Shown here piece after piece: positions 25,989 through 33,964 of a stretch of 64,000 nucleotides of DNA. The notes below the pieces were generated by a model. It was given only the letters and a program-made list of their open reading frames with translations. It was not told where the DNA came from and did no database searches. Position 1 is the first letter of the stretch; each line of letters starts with the position of its first letter. The DNA comes from Treponema sp. GTDB taxonomy: Bacteria > Spirochaetota > Spirochaetia > Treponematales > Treponemataceae. Made by a program: the position numbers and the translations under genes. The stretch covers positions 27,133 through 91,132 of the forward strand of contig JAGCDP010000022.1 of the NCBI GenBank assembly GCA_017651065.1, written 5' to 3'.

Positions 25989-27233
25989 ATGCCTAAAGCG
26001 ATGCAATACACAAAAGGGTCCGTCATTTATTTTGAAGGCGATCATGATGACAGAGTTTTCATCATGCAGGCTGGTGCTGTCGTTCTTCAGAGTACAGATA
26101 TTGAAACCGGTGCGCCTGTAATTGAACAAGTAAAAAGCGGTGAATTTTTTGGTGTAAAATCGGCATTCGGACACTTTGGGCGTGAAGAAACAGCTACAGC
26201 GCTTGTTCCTACTATTGCAGTTGCTTTAACAGTACAGGAGTTTGAAGTTCTTTTCAGCAATAACAAACAGCTGATTATGAAAATGCTCCGTGTATTCTCA
26301 AACCAGTTAAGACAGATTCACAAAAAGACAGAATCAATTTTAAATAATATCTCTGTAGATCAGCAGTCTGGTATGCTTTCTGTTGCCCAGTGTTTTTATG
26401 ATGATGAACAGTATCGTTCTGCAATGGATGTATATCTTAAATTCCTTACACGCTATCCACAGAATCCAAGAAAAGAAGAAATTGCAAAGAAATATGCTGA
26501 TTGTAAAATGAGACATGAGCGCATGGCAGCACAGGGAAGACGAGGAATTCTTGATACCCCTGTAGAAACCGATGACGGTTCGCTCAAGATTTTCTCTCTT
26601 CCGGCATTTGAACGATTTGCAAAAGAGTATGAACCAGGTCAGGTTATTATTGCCGAATATGAACCAGGAGATTCGTTCTATCTTATTCAGAGCGGCCGCG
26701 TTCAGCTTGTAAAGAGTGTAAATGGAACTTTAAAAAATCTTGATATCCTTAAGCCAGGTGAATTCTTTGGTGAAATGGCTATTCTTGATAAGTCACCACG
26801 TTCTGCAACCTGTATGGCTGCCGGTCACGTAAAGTGTCTTGAATTCAACAAAGAAAACTTTGAGCTTTTGATTACAGGTAACCCACAGACAGCACTTGTT
26901 CTTCTTAAGCTTTTCTGTAAACGAATCTACGACCAGAAGCGCCGCTTCCGCATTCTTTGTATTAAAGATTTGCAGGCTCGTCTTGCCGATGTATTCCTTA
27001 TGCTCGACGAAATGAACCCTGTAAGCAATCCTGCAGAAAAAGCACGCCGCTTCAATGTTACACTTTCTGATATTGCTCACTGGGCCGGCCTTACACAGGA
27101 AGTTACCCACGACGAAATTAACAAACTCGTTGAAAAGCGCAAAATCGAAATGTACGACAGCTACATCATCGTAAGCAACATTGCCGATATGCGCCGTATG
27201 TACGAAACCCGTTCCGGTAACGCTAACCGCTAA
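25989..27233 (+). CDS. Crp/Fnr-type protein with two cyclic-nucleotide-binding domains
   Basis: A 414-residue protein with two cNMP-binding beta-barrels. The first (about 5-105) has a degenerate phosphate cassette (SGEFFGVKSAF). The second (about 205-320) has GEFFGEMAILDKSPRSATC, close to the canonical PGExFGE...RSA cassette, so only this one may bind nucleotide. A TPR-like linker (about 118-175, YRSAMDVYLKFLTRYPQNP) joins them. The C-terminus (about 350-400, VTLSDIAHWAGLTQEVTHDE) fits a Crp winged helix. Double-barrel regulators of this type occur in spirochaetes. Ends 30 bases before tRNA-Thr. Confidence 0.85.
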   Translation: MPKAMQYTKGSVIYFEGDHDDRVFIMQAGAVVLQSTDIETGAPVIEQVKSGEFFGVKSAFGHFGREETATALVPTIAVALTVQEFEVLFSNNKQLIMKMLRVFSNQLRQIHKKTESILNNISVDQQSGMLSVAQCFYDDEQYRSAMDVYLKFLTRYPQNPRKEEIAKKYADCKMRHERMAAQGRRGILDTPVETDDGSLKIFSLPAFERFAKEYEPGQVIIAEYEPGDSFYLIQSGRVQLVKSVNGTLKNLDILKPGEFFGEMAILDKSPRSATCMAAGHVKCLEFNKENFELLITGNPQTALVLLKLFCKRIYDQKRRFRILCIKDLQARLADVFLMLDEMNPVSNPAEKARRFNVTLSDIAHWAGLTQEVTHDEINKLVEKRKIEMYDSYIIVSNIADMRRMYETRSGNANR

Positions 27234-27262
27234 AACAATTTAAAAATAAATATATTTTTTTC

Positions 27263-27335
27263 GCCGATTTAGCTCACCTGGTAGAGCAGCACCCTCGTAA
27301 CGTGCAGGTACTCGGTTCAAGTCCGGGAATCGGCT
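27263..27335 (+). tRNA. tRNA-Thr (CGT)
   Basis: The acceptor GCCGATT pairs with AATCGGC. The anticodon loop CTCGTAA gives CGT for codon ACG, with one C-C mismatch at the base of the loop (31-39). The T-arm is CTCGG/CCGGG around TTCAAGT. TATATT at 27251-27256 is placed as a -10. CCA is not encoded. The 3' half is followed directly by its own inverted copy. Confidence 0.9.
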
Positions 27336-27515
27336 TACAGCCGCTTCCCGGACTTGAACCGAGTAACGTAGAGAGCGGCCAGAAAATCGCGAGCAGTGCG
27401 CAGCAATTTTCTGGTAAATTGCCAGGGATGGCAATTTAGCGAACGAAGGCGCCGTGGAAGGAGCGCACAGGACGTGCGCGACTGTAACGGGTTGGTTCAA
27501 GTCCGGGAATCGGCT
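27311..27515. repeat. tRNA-Thr 3'-end foldback and duplication
   Basis: The last 25 bases of tRNA-Thr (27311-27335) are followed after a 3-base loop by an inverted copy (27339-27363), matching at 24 of 25 positions. A second direct copy of 22 bases lies at 27494-27515, exactly 180 bp from the first. Between them are three perfect hairpins: CCAGAAAAT/ATTTTCTGG (27379-27387 with 27406-27414), TAAATTGCC/GGCAATTTA (27415-27423 with 27430-27438) and GCGCAC/GTGCGC (27463-27468 with 27474-27479). No gene is present. Confidence 0.85.
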
Positions 27516-27525
27516 CTATATTGTT

Positions 27526-28680
27526 ATGATTACATTTACCTGGGATGATACCCCTGAGCAATATGACGATCCTTCTCTTGTAAACAAACTGAATTTTGAA
27601 CCGCCATTTATTTTTTCGCCGGAAGCTAACTATTTCATCCAGTCCGACAACTATCCCGCCCTGCAAAAACTCAGCCCCCAGCTCAAAGAAAAGATCGACC
27701 TCATATACATAGACCCGCCCTACAACACCGGAAACAACTTTGCCTACAACGACAAATTTGCCCGCGACGAATGGCTAAGCTTTATGTTTCGCCGCCTGCG
27801 TCTTGCACAGGAGCTTCTTGCTCCAACAGGCTGCATCTTCATAGCAATAGATCAGTCAGAGCTTCATTACTTAAAGATTCTGTGCGATCAGCTTTTTGGC
27901 GAGCAGAACTATGTAAACGATTTTATGTGGCTCCACGGCAAAGGAAAAAAAGACACCTGGTCACGCACGCTCCAGCAGCACACCTTATGCTATGCAAAAG
28001 ACAAACGCCAGCTGGCACCTTTTGAAGAAACAGCTCAAACAGACTGGGCAACCCAGAATAAAGACAACGACCCACGCGGCAACTGGTTCAGTGGAAGCAT
28101 TTCTTTCAGCGAAAAGCGTAGTAACCCAAAGCACAAGAATTATTTTACAATAAAATCGCCTTCGGGAGTGGAGTGGACCCGTCAGTGGCAGCGAACCCGC
28201 CAGGAAATGGATGCGCTTCTTGCAGATAACCGCATTTACTTTGGCCCTGCCCCGGAATATAAGGGAGTTCCCCGCATAAAAATATTCAACGAAGACACGC
28301 AGAAAATCATTCCGCGAAACATAATTGAATGCGTAGATTCGACCCGCCACGCACAGGCACATCTGGACGAGCTGCTCGGACACAAAGGCCTTTTTGATAA
28401 CCCAAAGCCTGTGGAACTTATCAGTCATCTCATAGAAATAACAGCCATGCCAAAAGACGCCCTGGTAATGGACTTCTTCGCCGGCAGCGGCACAACATTT
28501 GAAGCAGTATGCCAGTTAAATAAAAAAGATGGCGGCACAAGGCACACCATCTTAATTCAAAAACCCGAACCCCTCCAGGAGCCCGGTCCCTACAAAACAA
28601 TTTCCGATCTATGCTGGGCCCGCATCCAGAAGAATGCCGCCCAGTATAATCAGCCGTGCACCCGCATTACGATGCCATAA
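27526..28680 (+). CDS. Orphan beta-class DNA adenine methyltransferase
   Basis: A 384-residue methyltransferase with the catalytic motif DPPYNTGNNF (about 67-76) before the AdoMet motif DFFAGSGTTFEAVCQL (near the C-terminus), the beta-class order also found in type III Mod. It is shorter than a usual type III Mod, and no restriction partner is adjacent, so it may act alone. ATG 27526 comes only ten bases after the duplicated tRNA-Thr end, without a ribosome binding site. The gene is richer in GC than its neighbours, which together with the tRNA context hints at transfer. Its 3' end overlaps hsp20 by 14 bp, convergently. Confidence 0.85.
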   Translation: MITFTWDDTPEQYDDPSLVNKLNFEPPFIFSPEANYFIQSDNYPALQKLSPQLKEKIDLIYIDPPYNTGNNFAYNDKFARDEWLSFMFRRLRLAQELLAPTGCIFIAIDQSELHYLKILCDQLFGEQNYVNDFMWLHGKGKKDTWSRTLQQHTLCYAKDKRQLAPFEETAQTDWATQNKDNDPRGNWFSGSISFSEKRSNPKHKNYFTIKSPSGVEWTRQWQRTRQEMDALLADNRIYFGPAPEYKGVPRIKIFNEDTQKIIPRNIIECVDSTRHAQAHLDELLGHKGLFDNPKPVELISHLIEITAMPKDALVMDFFAGSGTTFEAVCQLNKKDGGTRHTILIQKPEPLQEPGPYKTISDLCWARIQKNAAQYNQPCTRITMP

Positions 28681-29095
28681 TCTGGATCTTTTTAGGTGCT
28701 ACAATTGCCTTTTTCTTCATATTGATGGTCAAAATACCATTCTTGAAGTTGGCAGAAATGCTTTCGTCGTCAACATCAGAAGGAAGTGCAAATCTGCGGG
28801 AGAACTCGCTGTAGCGTCGCTCCTTAAGAATGTACTTAGGCTTCTTCTTGTCCTTTTTATCTTCTTTAGACTCTTTCTCTTCGGTAACCTTAGAAGAAAT
28901 TGTCAGATTGTCGTGGTCAAGTTCGATGTTTACGTCGTTTTCAGTTCTACCAGGCAATTCCATTTCCAATGTGTAAGCTCCTTCATCCTCAGTAACATCA
29001 ACACGAGGTGCACTTACACCCGCACGATACATAACACTTGGAGTGCTATCCAATACATCATTAAAAAGTGAATCAATTAAACTAAGTTCGTTCAT
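28667..29095 (-). CDS. Small heat-shock protein Hsp20
   Basis: A 142-residue holdase chaperone. The alpha-crystallin domain (about 27-130) contains RVDVTEDEGAYTLEMELPG and the FALPSDVDDESISANFKNGI-L signature, ending in an IQI-type tail (KKIQIMAS) with the I-x-I oligomerisation motif. A Lys/Glu/Asp insertion (KEDKKDKKK) sits mid-domain. AGGAGG precedes the ATG. A sigma-54 promoter lies upstream. Confidence 0.95.
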   Translation of the reverse strand: MNELSLIDSLFNDVLDSTPSVMYRAGVSAPRVDVTEDEGAYTLEMELPGRTENDVNIELDHDNLTISSKVTEEKESKEDKKDKKKPKYILKERRYSEFSRRFALPSDVDDESISANFKNGILTINMKKKAIVAPKKIQIMAS

Positions 29096-29130
29096 ATTTT
29101 GCCTCCTGAACTATTTGTTTCACCATATGT

Positions 29131-29149
29131 ATTGCAAGTTTCGTGCCAA
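29131..29149 (-). promoter_or_regulatory. Sigma-54 (-24/-12) promoter of hsp20
   Basis: On the minus strand the sequence is TTGGCACGAAACTTGCAAT, matching the sigma-54 consensus TGGCAC-N5-TTGC at every conserved position. The predicted start near 29122 leaves a leader of about 27 bases with AGGAGG. The sigma-54 gene itself is at 17351-18793. No enhancer-binding protein gene is in the window. Confidence 0.75.
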
Positions 29150-29184
29150 GTTGTAAAAATGTATCTGGTTTTTAAAAGAAATTG

Positions 29185-29359
29185 AAAAAAAAGACTGAAA
29201 CGGAGTGAAAAACGCATAGGTTCTGCTTCTGAGGGATTTTGGCGCTTAGCCATAGAAGAAATCTGAGGATTTACGCAGGAAACCGCAAGATTTCTTCCAA
29301 AAAATCAGCTCAGCCCGCAGGTTCTATGCGTTTTTCACGGGAGTGTAAGTCTTTTTTTT
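29185..29359. repeat. Large foldback element (intergenic)
   Basis: The gap 29096-29492 contains no gene; most of it is this element. Nested perfect stems are AAAAAAAAGACT with AGTCTTTTTTTT (29185-29196 with 29348-29359), GTGAAAAACGCATAG with CTATGCGTTTTTCAC (29205-29219 with 29324-29338) and GAAGAAATCT with AGATTTCTTC (29255-29264 with 29288-29297). A partly paired GATTTTGG/CCAAAAAATC layer lies between. The remainder (29360-29492) shows nothing I can name. Confidence 0.8.
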
Positions 29360-29492
29360 CTGTTTGTTTGCATCGCGGTGGACTAAAGGGCTCCAAATCC
29401 GGCTCCGGTAGCATCGCAAATGAATCTTTTTAGCTCAGTTGTATCTTTCTGAAACGATGTGCATGGGTAAAAATGACACAGTATTTACTTTT

Positions 29493-30344
29493 TTAACCAG
29501 AAATCAGTAATTCACTGACCGATCCGTCATTTTCATTAATAGTCAGAACAGTCCATTGATTGCTTTCTGTAATGCTTGGAACAGTTAATTCAACAAAAGT
29601 ATTAAAATAATTCTTGTATGACTGATGAATATGCCCGCAGGTAACAATTTTAACATTATTTTTACTGTAAAGAGTAAGCAGCATATCTGTTTCATAAGTA
29701 TTCTGGAACGAAAAGTATCCCATATAGTTCAGCGGGTTCCCGTATGCCGGAATATGCGTAATTATAATCTTTGGCGCGGAATCCTGTGCAAAAAGAGCTT
29801 TTAGTTTATCAAACTGCTTTTTTCCCAACGTTCCGGATGCAGAATCTATACAATACCAGCTGAATTTCTTAGTTTTAAAAGTATAGAACGATGAATTAGG
29901 AAAAATCATCTGGTTATAGAGATTCCACCCGTTATTATATAAATCATGATTTCCCAGGACATTATAAACTTTCCCATCCCCCAGAATTGCTTCAACCTGC
30001 TCGCAGAATTTATTATAAGCGGCAAATTCACTTTCTTTACCGTGTTCGGCAATATCGCCAAGACAAATACAGAATTCAGGACAATTTCCGTCTGCTTTTG
30101 CTTTGGTGAGCCAGTTTAGAAAATCCTGTTCATGTCTTGTTGCCTGTTTACCACCAAAATGGATATCGGAAAAAATGGCAACTGTATAAATGTCAGAAGA
30201 TGGATGCGGAATCTGTGAATCATCAAGAGTTATGCACGTTTTTGTTCTGGAATCGGTATCTTTTGATCTGTAGAAGGCATTTTGAAAATCATATTCACAG
30301 GATGTAAATAGAATACAAGCCAGGCATAATAAAACTGTTACCAT
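29493..30344 (-). CDS. Calcineurin-like phosphoesterase lipoprotein
   Basis: A 283-residue protein with a very short signal ending in lipobox FTSC. The metallophosphoesterase motifs are in order: FSDIHFGG (DxH), LGDIAEHG (GDxxxxG), LGNHDLY (GNHD), THIPAYG and GHIHQS (GHxH). It should be a secreted, membrane-bound phosphoesterase of unknown substrate. The start overlaps the preceding gene by seven bases; TAGGAG lies ten bases before the ATG. AT-rich composition. Confidence 0.85.
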   Translation of the reverse strand: MVTVLLCLACILFTSCEYDFQNAFYRSKDTDSRTKTCITLDDSQIPHPSSDIYTVAIFSDIHFGGKQATRHEQDFLNWLTKAKADGNCPEFCICLGDIAEHGKESEFAAYNKFCEQVEAILGDGKVYNVLGNHDLYNNGWNLYNQMIFPNSSFYTFKTKKFSWYCIDSASGTLGKKQFDKLKALFAQDSAPKIIITHIPAYGNPLNYMGYFSFQNTYETDMLLTLYSKNNVKIVTCGHIHQSYKNYFNTFVELTVPSITESNQWTVLTINENDGSVSELLISG

Positions 30345-31084
30345 TTGTATCTTACTCCTAGTTTAATGTCTGTATCTGCATAATGCGCCGAAAGAGTAAA
30401 GAAATCAATATAGTGAATTGTTACATCAAGGGCCACATCAAAAGAATCGTTTATTGTGTACTCAACACCGCCAATATACGAAGGAGCACAGAAAATATCG
30501 TATCGGAAGGTTTCAAACGAAGCAAATTCCAAATATAAGCGGAAATTCTTTGGCAGATTGAAGATGCTTTTTATGCTAACTGCTAATGTCGTGTTTATAA
30601 GCTGATGTTGATTAAATCCAAAAATGAAAAGATGCCTGAATTTAAACAAAAGATCAAAGTTTACTTCAAGAGTATAAAAAGGGGCAGGCTTCCATTCAAA
30701 ATAAAGGCATGGCAGAAAATTGTTAGTCAAACTATATTCCTGTAGCCAGTTTAAATTGTAAATAACTCCTGTTTGCAGCGAAACCTTTTCACTTTTAAAG
30801 AAGGAATAAAAAGCAGAAAGTGTGAGCTGCATGTCTCCTTTCTGCATCTGGATTCCTCCCAAAGCCGAAAAGCGTTTTCCCCAGATATTATATATTGTCG
30901 AACCGGAAAAAAGAGACGGTTCATAATCCTGCATGGTATTAAATTTTGCACAAACTTCTATACTCTGCTGAAACTTTATAGGAATTTGAGTATCTGCTTC
31001 CTGAAATGCCTGAGACCAGATGGCATTAGTAAAGAATAAAAATAAAATGAACAAAAAATTTTTAAGCTTCATTTTGAATTGCAT
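30338..31084 (-). CDS. Outer-membrane beta-barrel-like protein, function unknown
   Basis: A 248-residue protein with a signal peptide (about residues 1-25, ending NAIWSQA). The mature part alternates hydrophobic and polar residues with many Phe/Tyr/Leu and ends in GVRYKW, an aromatic terminal strand as in outer-membrane barrels. No known family recognised. ATG 31072 (MKLKNF) is an alternative start. Co-transcribed with the phosphoesterase through a seven-base overlap. Confidence 0.65.
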   Translation of the reverse strand: MQFKMKLKNFLFILFLFFTNAIWSQAFQEADTQIPIKFQQSIEVCAKFNTMQDYEPSLFSGSTIYNIWGKRFSALGGIQMQKGDMQLTLSAFYSFFKSEKVSLQTGVIYNLNWLQEYSLTNNFLPCLYFEWKPAPFYTLEVNFDLLFKFRHLFIFGFNQHQLINTTLAVSIKSIFNLPKNFRLYLEFASFETFRYDIFCAPSYIGGVEYTINDSFDVALDVTIHYIDFFTLSAHYADTDIKLGVRYKW

Positions 31085-31105
31085 CCGACTTTTATTTATA
31101 TCATT

Positions 31106-32476
31106 TTATTTGAATAAAGTCTTTATTATTTCCCTGATATTTTCTGCTTTGACAGAGCCTTCTTCTGCTTCGGGAGCAACAACTTTGCTGAACCCAAGAT
31201 TCTGTGCTGCTTTTATGCGCTGTTTTGATTTTGTTACAGGTCTTATTTCTCCGGCAAGACTCAATTCACCGAATACTGCAGTATTAGTATTAAGCGGAAT
31301 ATCTGTTCTGGCAGAATAAAGGGCGCAGGCTAGGGCAGCATCAATAGAACTTTCTGTAAGACGCACTCCTCCTGCAACATTTACATAAATATCCTGATCA
31401 CTGAACTTTAAACCGCAGCGCTTTTCAATAACTGCCGCAACTCTTGCAACACGACCAGAGTCAATTTTTTCGCTGTAAACACGGCTTACACTTGCTTTTG
31501 CAGGAACTGTTAGCGCCTGAATTTCTACAAGAAAAACACGGGTTCCTTCAAAAACCGGTGTACATGCAACACCTGCAGGTTGTGTAGTCTGGGATTCGCT
31601 CCGCTTAGTTAAAAACAGCGATGCCGGATCTTGTACAGGCACAAGTCCTTTTTCTGTCATTGTAAAAATGCCAAGTTCGTCCACTGAGCCAAAACGGTTT
31701 TTCTGTGCATGCAAAAAGCGAATGTCATCTGTGTTCCGTTCAAAAGAAATTACAGTGTCGACCATATGTTCAAGAGATTTTGGTCCGGCAATAGTCCCTT
31801 CTTTTGTAACATGGGCTGTCATTATAAGAACAGAATCGCGTTCCTTTACCCAGGCAATAAGCTCATTTGCACAATACTTAAGCTGGTTTACAGTTCCTGG
31901 AATAAGGCCTGCTTCTGCAGAATAAATTGTCTGAATAGAATCAATTACAACAAAAACGGGGTTAAGAGAATCAAGAGCATCAAGAGTATCTTCAAGCCGT
32001 GAAGTACACAAAACCTGAATATTTGAACTGTCTACGCCAAGCCTGTTTGCCCTGTCTTTTATTTGTGCAGCAGACTCTTCGCCGCTTACATAAAGAATTT
32101 TTCCTGTCTGATTTTTAAGATTTGCAGCTGCACTTGAAGCAGTCTGAAGGAGCAGTGTAGATTTACCAATGCCAGGCTCTCCACCCAAAAGAATGGCAGA
32201 ACGTTTTGTAGCACCACCGCCAAGTACACGGTCAAATTCTTCGATTCCTGTAGAAAGGCGCACAGCTTCCATAGCCTGAACACTTGCAAGATCAACAGGT
32301 TTTTGTTTCTGCACCTGTTCGGAACCGCGGCCACCTGGAGTAAGCGCATTTCTGTCAATGATGATTTCTTCTAAAGAATTCCATTCGCCGCACTCAGGAC
32401 ATCTGCCGAGCCATTTTGGCTGACTGTAGCCGCAGTTTGTGCATTTGTACATTATAGTTCCGTTCTTTTTTGCCAT
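31106..32476 (-). CDS. radA: DNA repair protein RadA
   Basis: Branch-migration ATPase of recombination. The 456-residue protein has the N-terminal zinc finger (CTNCGYSQPKWLGRCPECGE), Walker A GGEPGIGKST, the RadA-specific KNRFGS motif and a C-terminal Lon-like domain with VNVAGGVRLTESSIDAALAC. TATACT lies six bases before the ATG with no ribosome binding site, suggesting a leaderless message. Confidence 0.96.
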   Translation of the reverse strand: MAKKNGTIMYKCTNCGYSQPKWLGRCPECGEWNSLEEIIIDRNALTPGGRGSEQVQKQKPVDLASVQAMEAVRLSTGIEEFDRVLGGGATKRSAILLGGEPGIGKSTLLLQTASSAAANLKNQTGKILYVSGEESAAQIKDRANRLGVDSSNIQVLCTSRLEDTLDALDSLNPVFVVIDSIQTIYSAEAGLIPGTVNQLKYCANELIAWVKERDSVLIMTAHVTKEGTIAGPKSLEHMVDTVISFERNTDDIRFLHAQKNRFGSVDELGIFTMTEKGLVPVQDPASLFLTKRSESQTTQPAGVACTPVFEGTRVFLVEIQALTVPAKASVSRVYSEKIDSGRVARVAAVIEKRCGLKFSDQDIYVNVAGGVRLTESSIDAALACALYSARTDIPLNTNTAVFGELSLAGEIRPVTKSKQRIKAAQNLGFSKVVAPEAEEGSVKAENIREIIKTLFK

Positions 32477-32622
32477 GGTTTGAGTATAGTATGTAAAAGT
32501 TGAATTTGAAAGAGTTTTTTGTAATTAATTATTTTTCATCGCTCGGACTACATATTTATGCCTAAAAAGTGTGAAAAATAGGGGAATTTCCCTAAAAATA
32601 ACAAGAATTTTTTAAAAAATAC

Positions 32623-32651
32623 TTGCATTCTAAAATTATGTGTGCTATATT
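32623..32651 (+). promoter_or_regulatory. Promoter of a small RNA
   Basis: TTGCAT (32623-32628), a 17-bp spacer and TATATT (32646-32651). The predicted start is near 32658. The preceding stretch 32477-32622 holds the divergent radA promoter and otherwise nothing recognised. Confidence 0.65.
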
Positions 32652-32655
32652 TAAG

Positions 32656-32752
32656 TCAGCTTGTAAATAAGCTGATAAACTCTCTCCGATGTCCTGGTTA
32701 CAGGACGACAGGGTTCTCTCGGATTTTCCTTGGGAACCTTGTTTTTTTTATA
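32656..32752 (+). ncRNA. Probable stand-alone structured small RNA
   Basis: About 95 bases after the promoter. Hairpin 1 is TCAGCTT/AAGCTGA (32656-32662 with 32669-32675). Hairpin 2 is GTCCTG/CAGGAC (32691-32696 with 32701-32706). TCCGA (32685-32689) can pair with TCGGA (32719-32723). The terminator is AGGGTTCTC/GGGAACCTT (32710-32718 with 32732-32740, two wobbles) followed by eight T. TCGGA lies in the terminator loop, so that pairing would form a pseudoknot or compete with it. No reading frame follows on this strand: the 3' end meets the end of the convergent serine acetyltransferase gene. It does not match SRP RNA, 6S, tmRNA or RNase P cores that I know. Confidence 0.6.
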
Positions 32753-33611
32753 TAGTGATTACTGATCCCGCAGGAACCGACTTTGTAATCCAGGTGTTGC
32801 CGCCTATTGTTGAACCTTTTCCTATAATGGTTTCTCCGCCTAGAATAGTTGCTCCGGCATAAATAGTTACATCGTCTTCTATAGTCGGGTGGCGTTTTGT
32901 TCCTTTAAGAGATTTTTTTACGCTCAGGGCACCAAGTGTTACACCCTGATATATTTTTACATTATTTCCAATAATAGTAGTTTCGCCAATTACAACGCCG
33001 GTTGCATGGTCAATAAAAAATGACTCACCGATTGTTGCGCCGGGATGAATATCTACACCGGTTTTTCCGTGAACGTGTTCGCTCATGATACGAGGGACAA
33101 TCGGCACACCATTTTTGAACAAGAAGTGAGCAACTCTGTGAACGGCAATAGCTTCAAGGCCCGGGTAAGAAAGAATAACCTCTTCATTACTTTTTGCAGC
33201 AGGATCTCCATTAAAAGCGGCAGTTACATCCAGCTGAACTTTGCGTCTGATTTCAGGAATTTCTTCGACAAGGGCAAAGGCAGTTTTTTCTGCCAGGGCA
33301 AAGCAATGAGATTTTTCTATATTATCTGAAGAACCCTTGGTGTGGGTCATTGTATAGATAAGAGCTTTCTGAATTTCTTTTGTAAGCTTAGCAATAACGC
33401 TATTCACCTTTTGCCCGGTGACATAACGAATATTTACAGGATCAATATTTTCTTCAGTCCTGAAGCCCGGAAAAATCAGCGACAGCACATCACTCAAAAT
33501 AGAAACCACTGTCTGCCTGTTAGGAAAGTTTTCCGCATCATTCCTGTTCACGAGCCCATATTTATCATAAGAATCAATAATACCATCTACAAGTTTATCT
33601 ATGTTTGTCAT
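32748..33611 (-). CDS. Serine O-acetyltransferase
   Basis: Makes O-acetylserine for cysteine synthesis. The 287-residue protein has an N-terminal helical domain and a C-terminal left-handed beta-helix of hexapeptide repeats (about 190-285): HPGATIGESFFIDHATGVVI, then GETTIIGNNVKIYQGVTLGA and GGNTWITKSVPAG. The long N-terminal region resembles the EpsC/plant-like group rather than short CysE. ATG 33611 is chosen because GGAAGG lies six bases before it; the ATG at 33617 has no spacing to that site. Confidence 0.9.
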   Translation of the reverse strand: MTNIDKLVDGIIDSYDKYGLVNRNDAENFPNRQTVVSILSDVLSLIFPGFRTEENIDPVNIRYVTGQKVNSVIAKLTKEIQKALIYTMTHTKGSSDNIEKSHCFALAEKTAFALVEEIPEIRRKVQLDVTAAFNGDPAAKSNEEVILSYPGLEAIAVHRVAHFLFKNGVPIVPRIMSEHVHGKTGVDIHPGATIGESFFIDHATGVVIGETTIIGNNVKIYQGVTLGALSVKKSLKGTKRHPTIEDDVTIYAGATILGGETIIGKGSTIGGNTWITKSVPAGSVITI

Positions 33612-33728
33612 ACGCATCCTTCCCAGTTAAGGAGATAAATATATAGAAACATAATATAATAGAATAAAAGAAAATGTAAGTAGGGGAATAAGTAGTGGAA
33701 AATGAATTGCTGCCTTATGAAGACACCT

Positions 33729-33859
33729 GAAAACCGATATGCGCGAGCAAGGGGTGGCCGAAGACTACATCTGAGCTTGCCGAGCGCAGCGAGGTAAATC
33801 TTCCATACAAGCTCAGCAGTAGTCTTCGGACACACCGCCGCGGAAGTATATCGGTTTTC
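33729..33859. repeat. Large three-block foldback element (intergenic)
   Basis: Gap 33612-33964 contains no gene. This 131-bp element has three perfect stem blocks: GAAAACCGATAT with ATATCGGTTTTC (33729-33740 with 33848-33859), CCGAAGACTAC with GTAGTCTTCGG (33758-33768 with 33819-33829) and CTGAGCTTG with CAAGCTCAG (33771-33779 with 33808-33816). It is GC-richer than the flanks. The stretch before it (33618-33728) shows nothing specific. Confidence 0.8.
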
Positions 33860-33894
33860 CATATGTTTGCATATTCAAATTCAAACTTCTTCTA

Positions 33895-33923
33895 TTGACA
33901 TTCTTTTCATCTTTCAATATATT
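33895..33923 (+). promoter_or_regulatory. Promoter of the tRNA-rpmG-secE-nusG-ribosomal operon
   Basis: Consensus TTGACA (33895-33900), a 17-bp spacer and TATATT (33918-33923), about 40 bases before tRNA-Thr. No terminator is seen before rpoC's end, so it may drive the whole cluster, with attenuation points on the way. Confidence 0.8.
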
Positions 33924-33964
33924 TATCAGACGCACGTTTTCTGTTTTTGTGAAGAATACTGCAT

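Noticed and set aside
25914..26174. Longer PHP protein starting at 26174
   Set aside because: The added 87 residues overlap the divergent regulator gene and its promoter and do not resemble the family, which begins MIDLHVHT.
27240..27500. Minus-strand reading frame across tRNA-Thr and its copies
   Set aside because: It is a by-product of the inverted tRNA sequence and hairpins; no start signal.
29239..29433. Small plus-strand frame in the foldback element
   Set aside because: It follows the palindromic arms and has no ribosome binding site or family resemblance.
32656..32752. Riboswitch or leader of a downstream gene
   Set aside because: It ends in a terminator and no plus-strand gene follows; the next gene is on the other strand. 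It also lacks the conserved core of SRP RNA.
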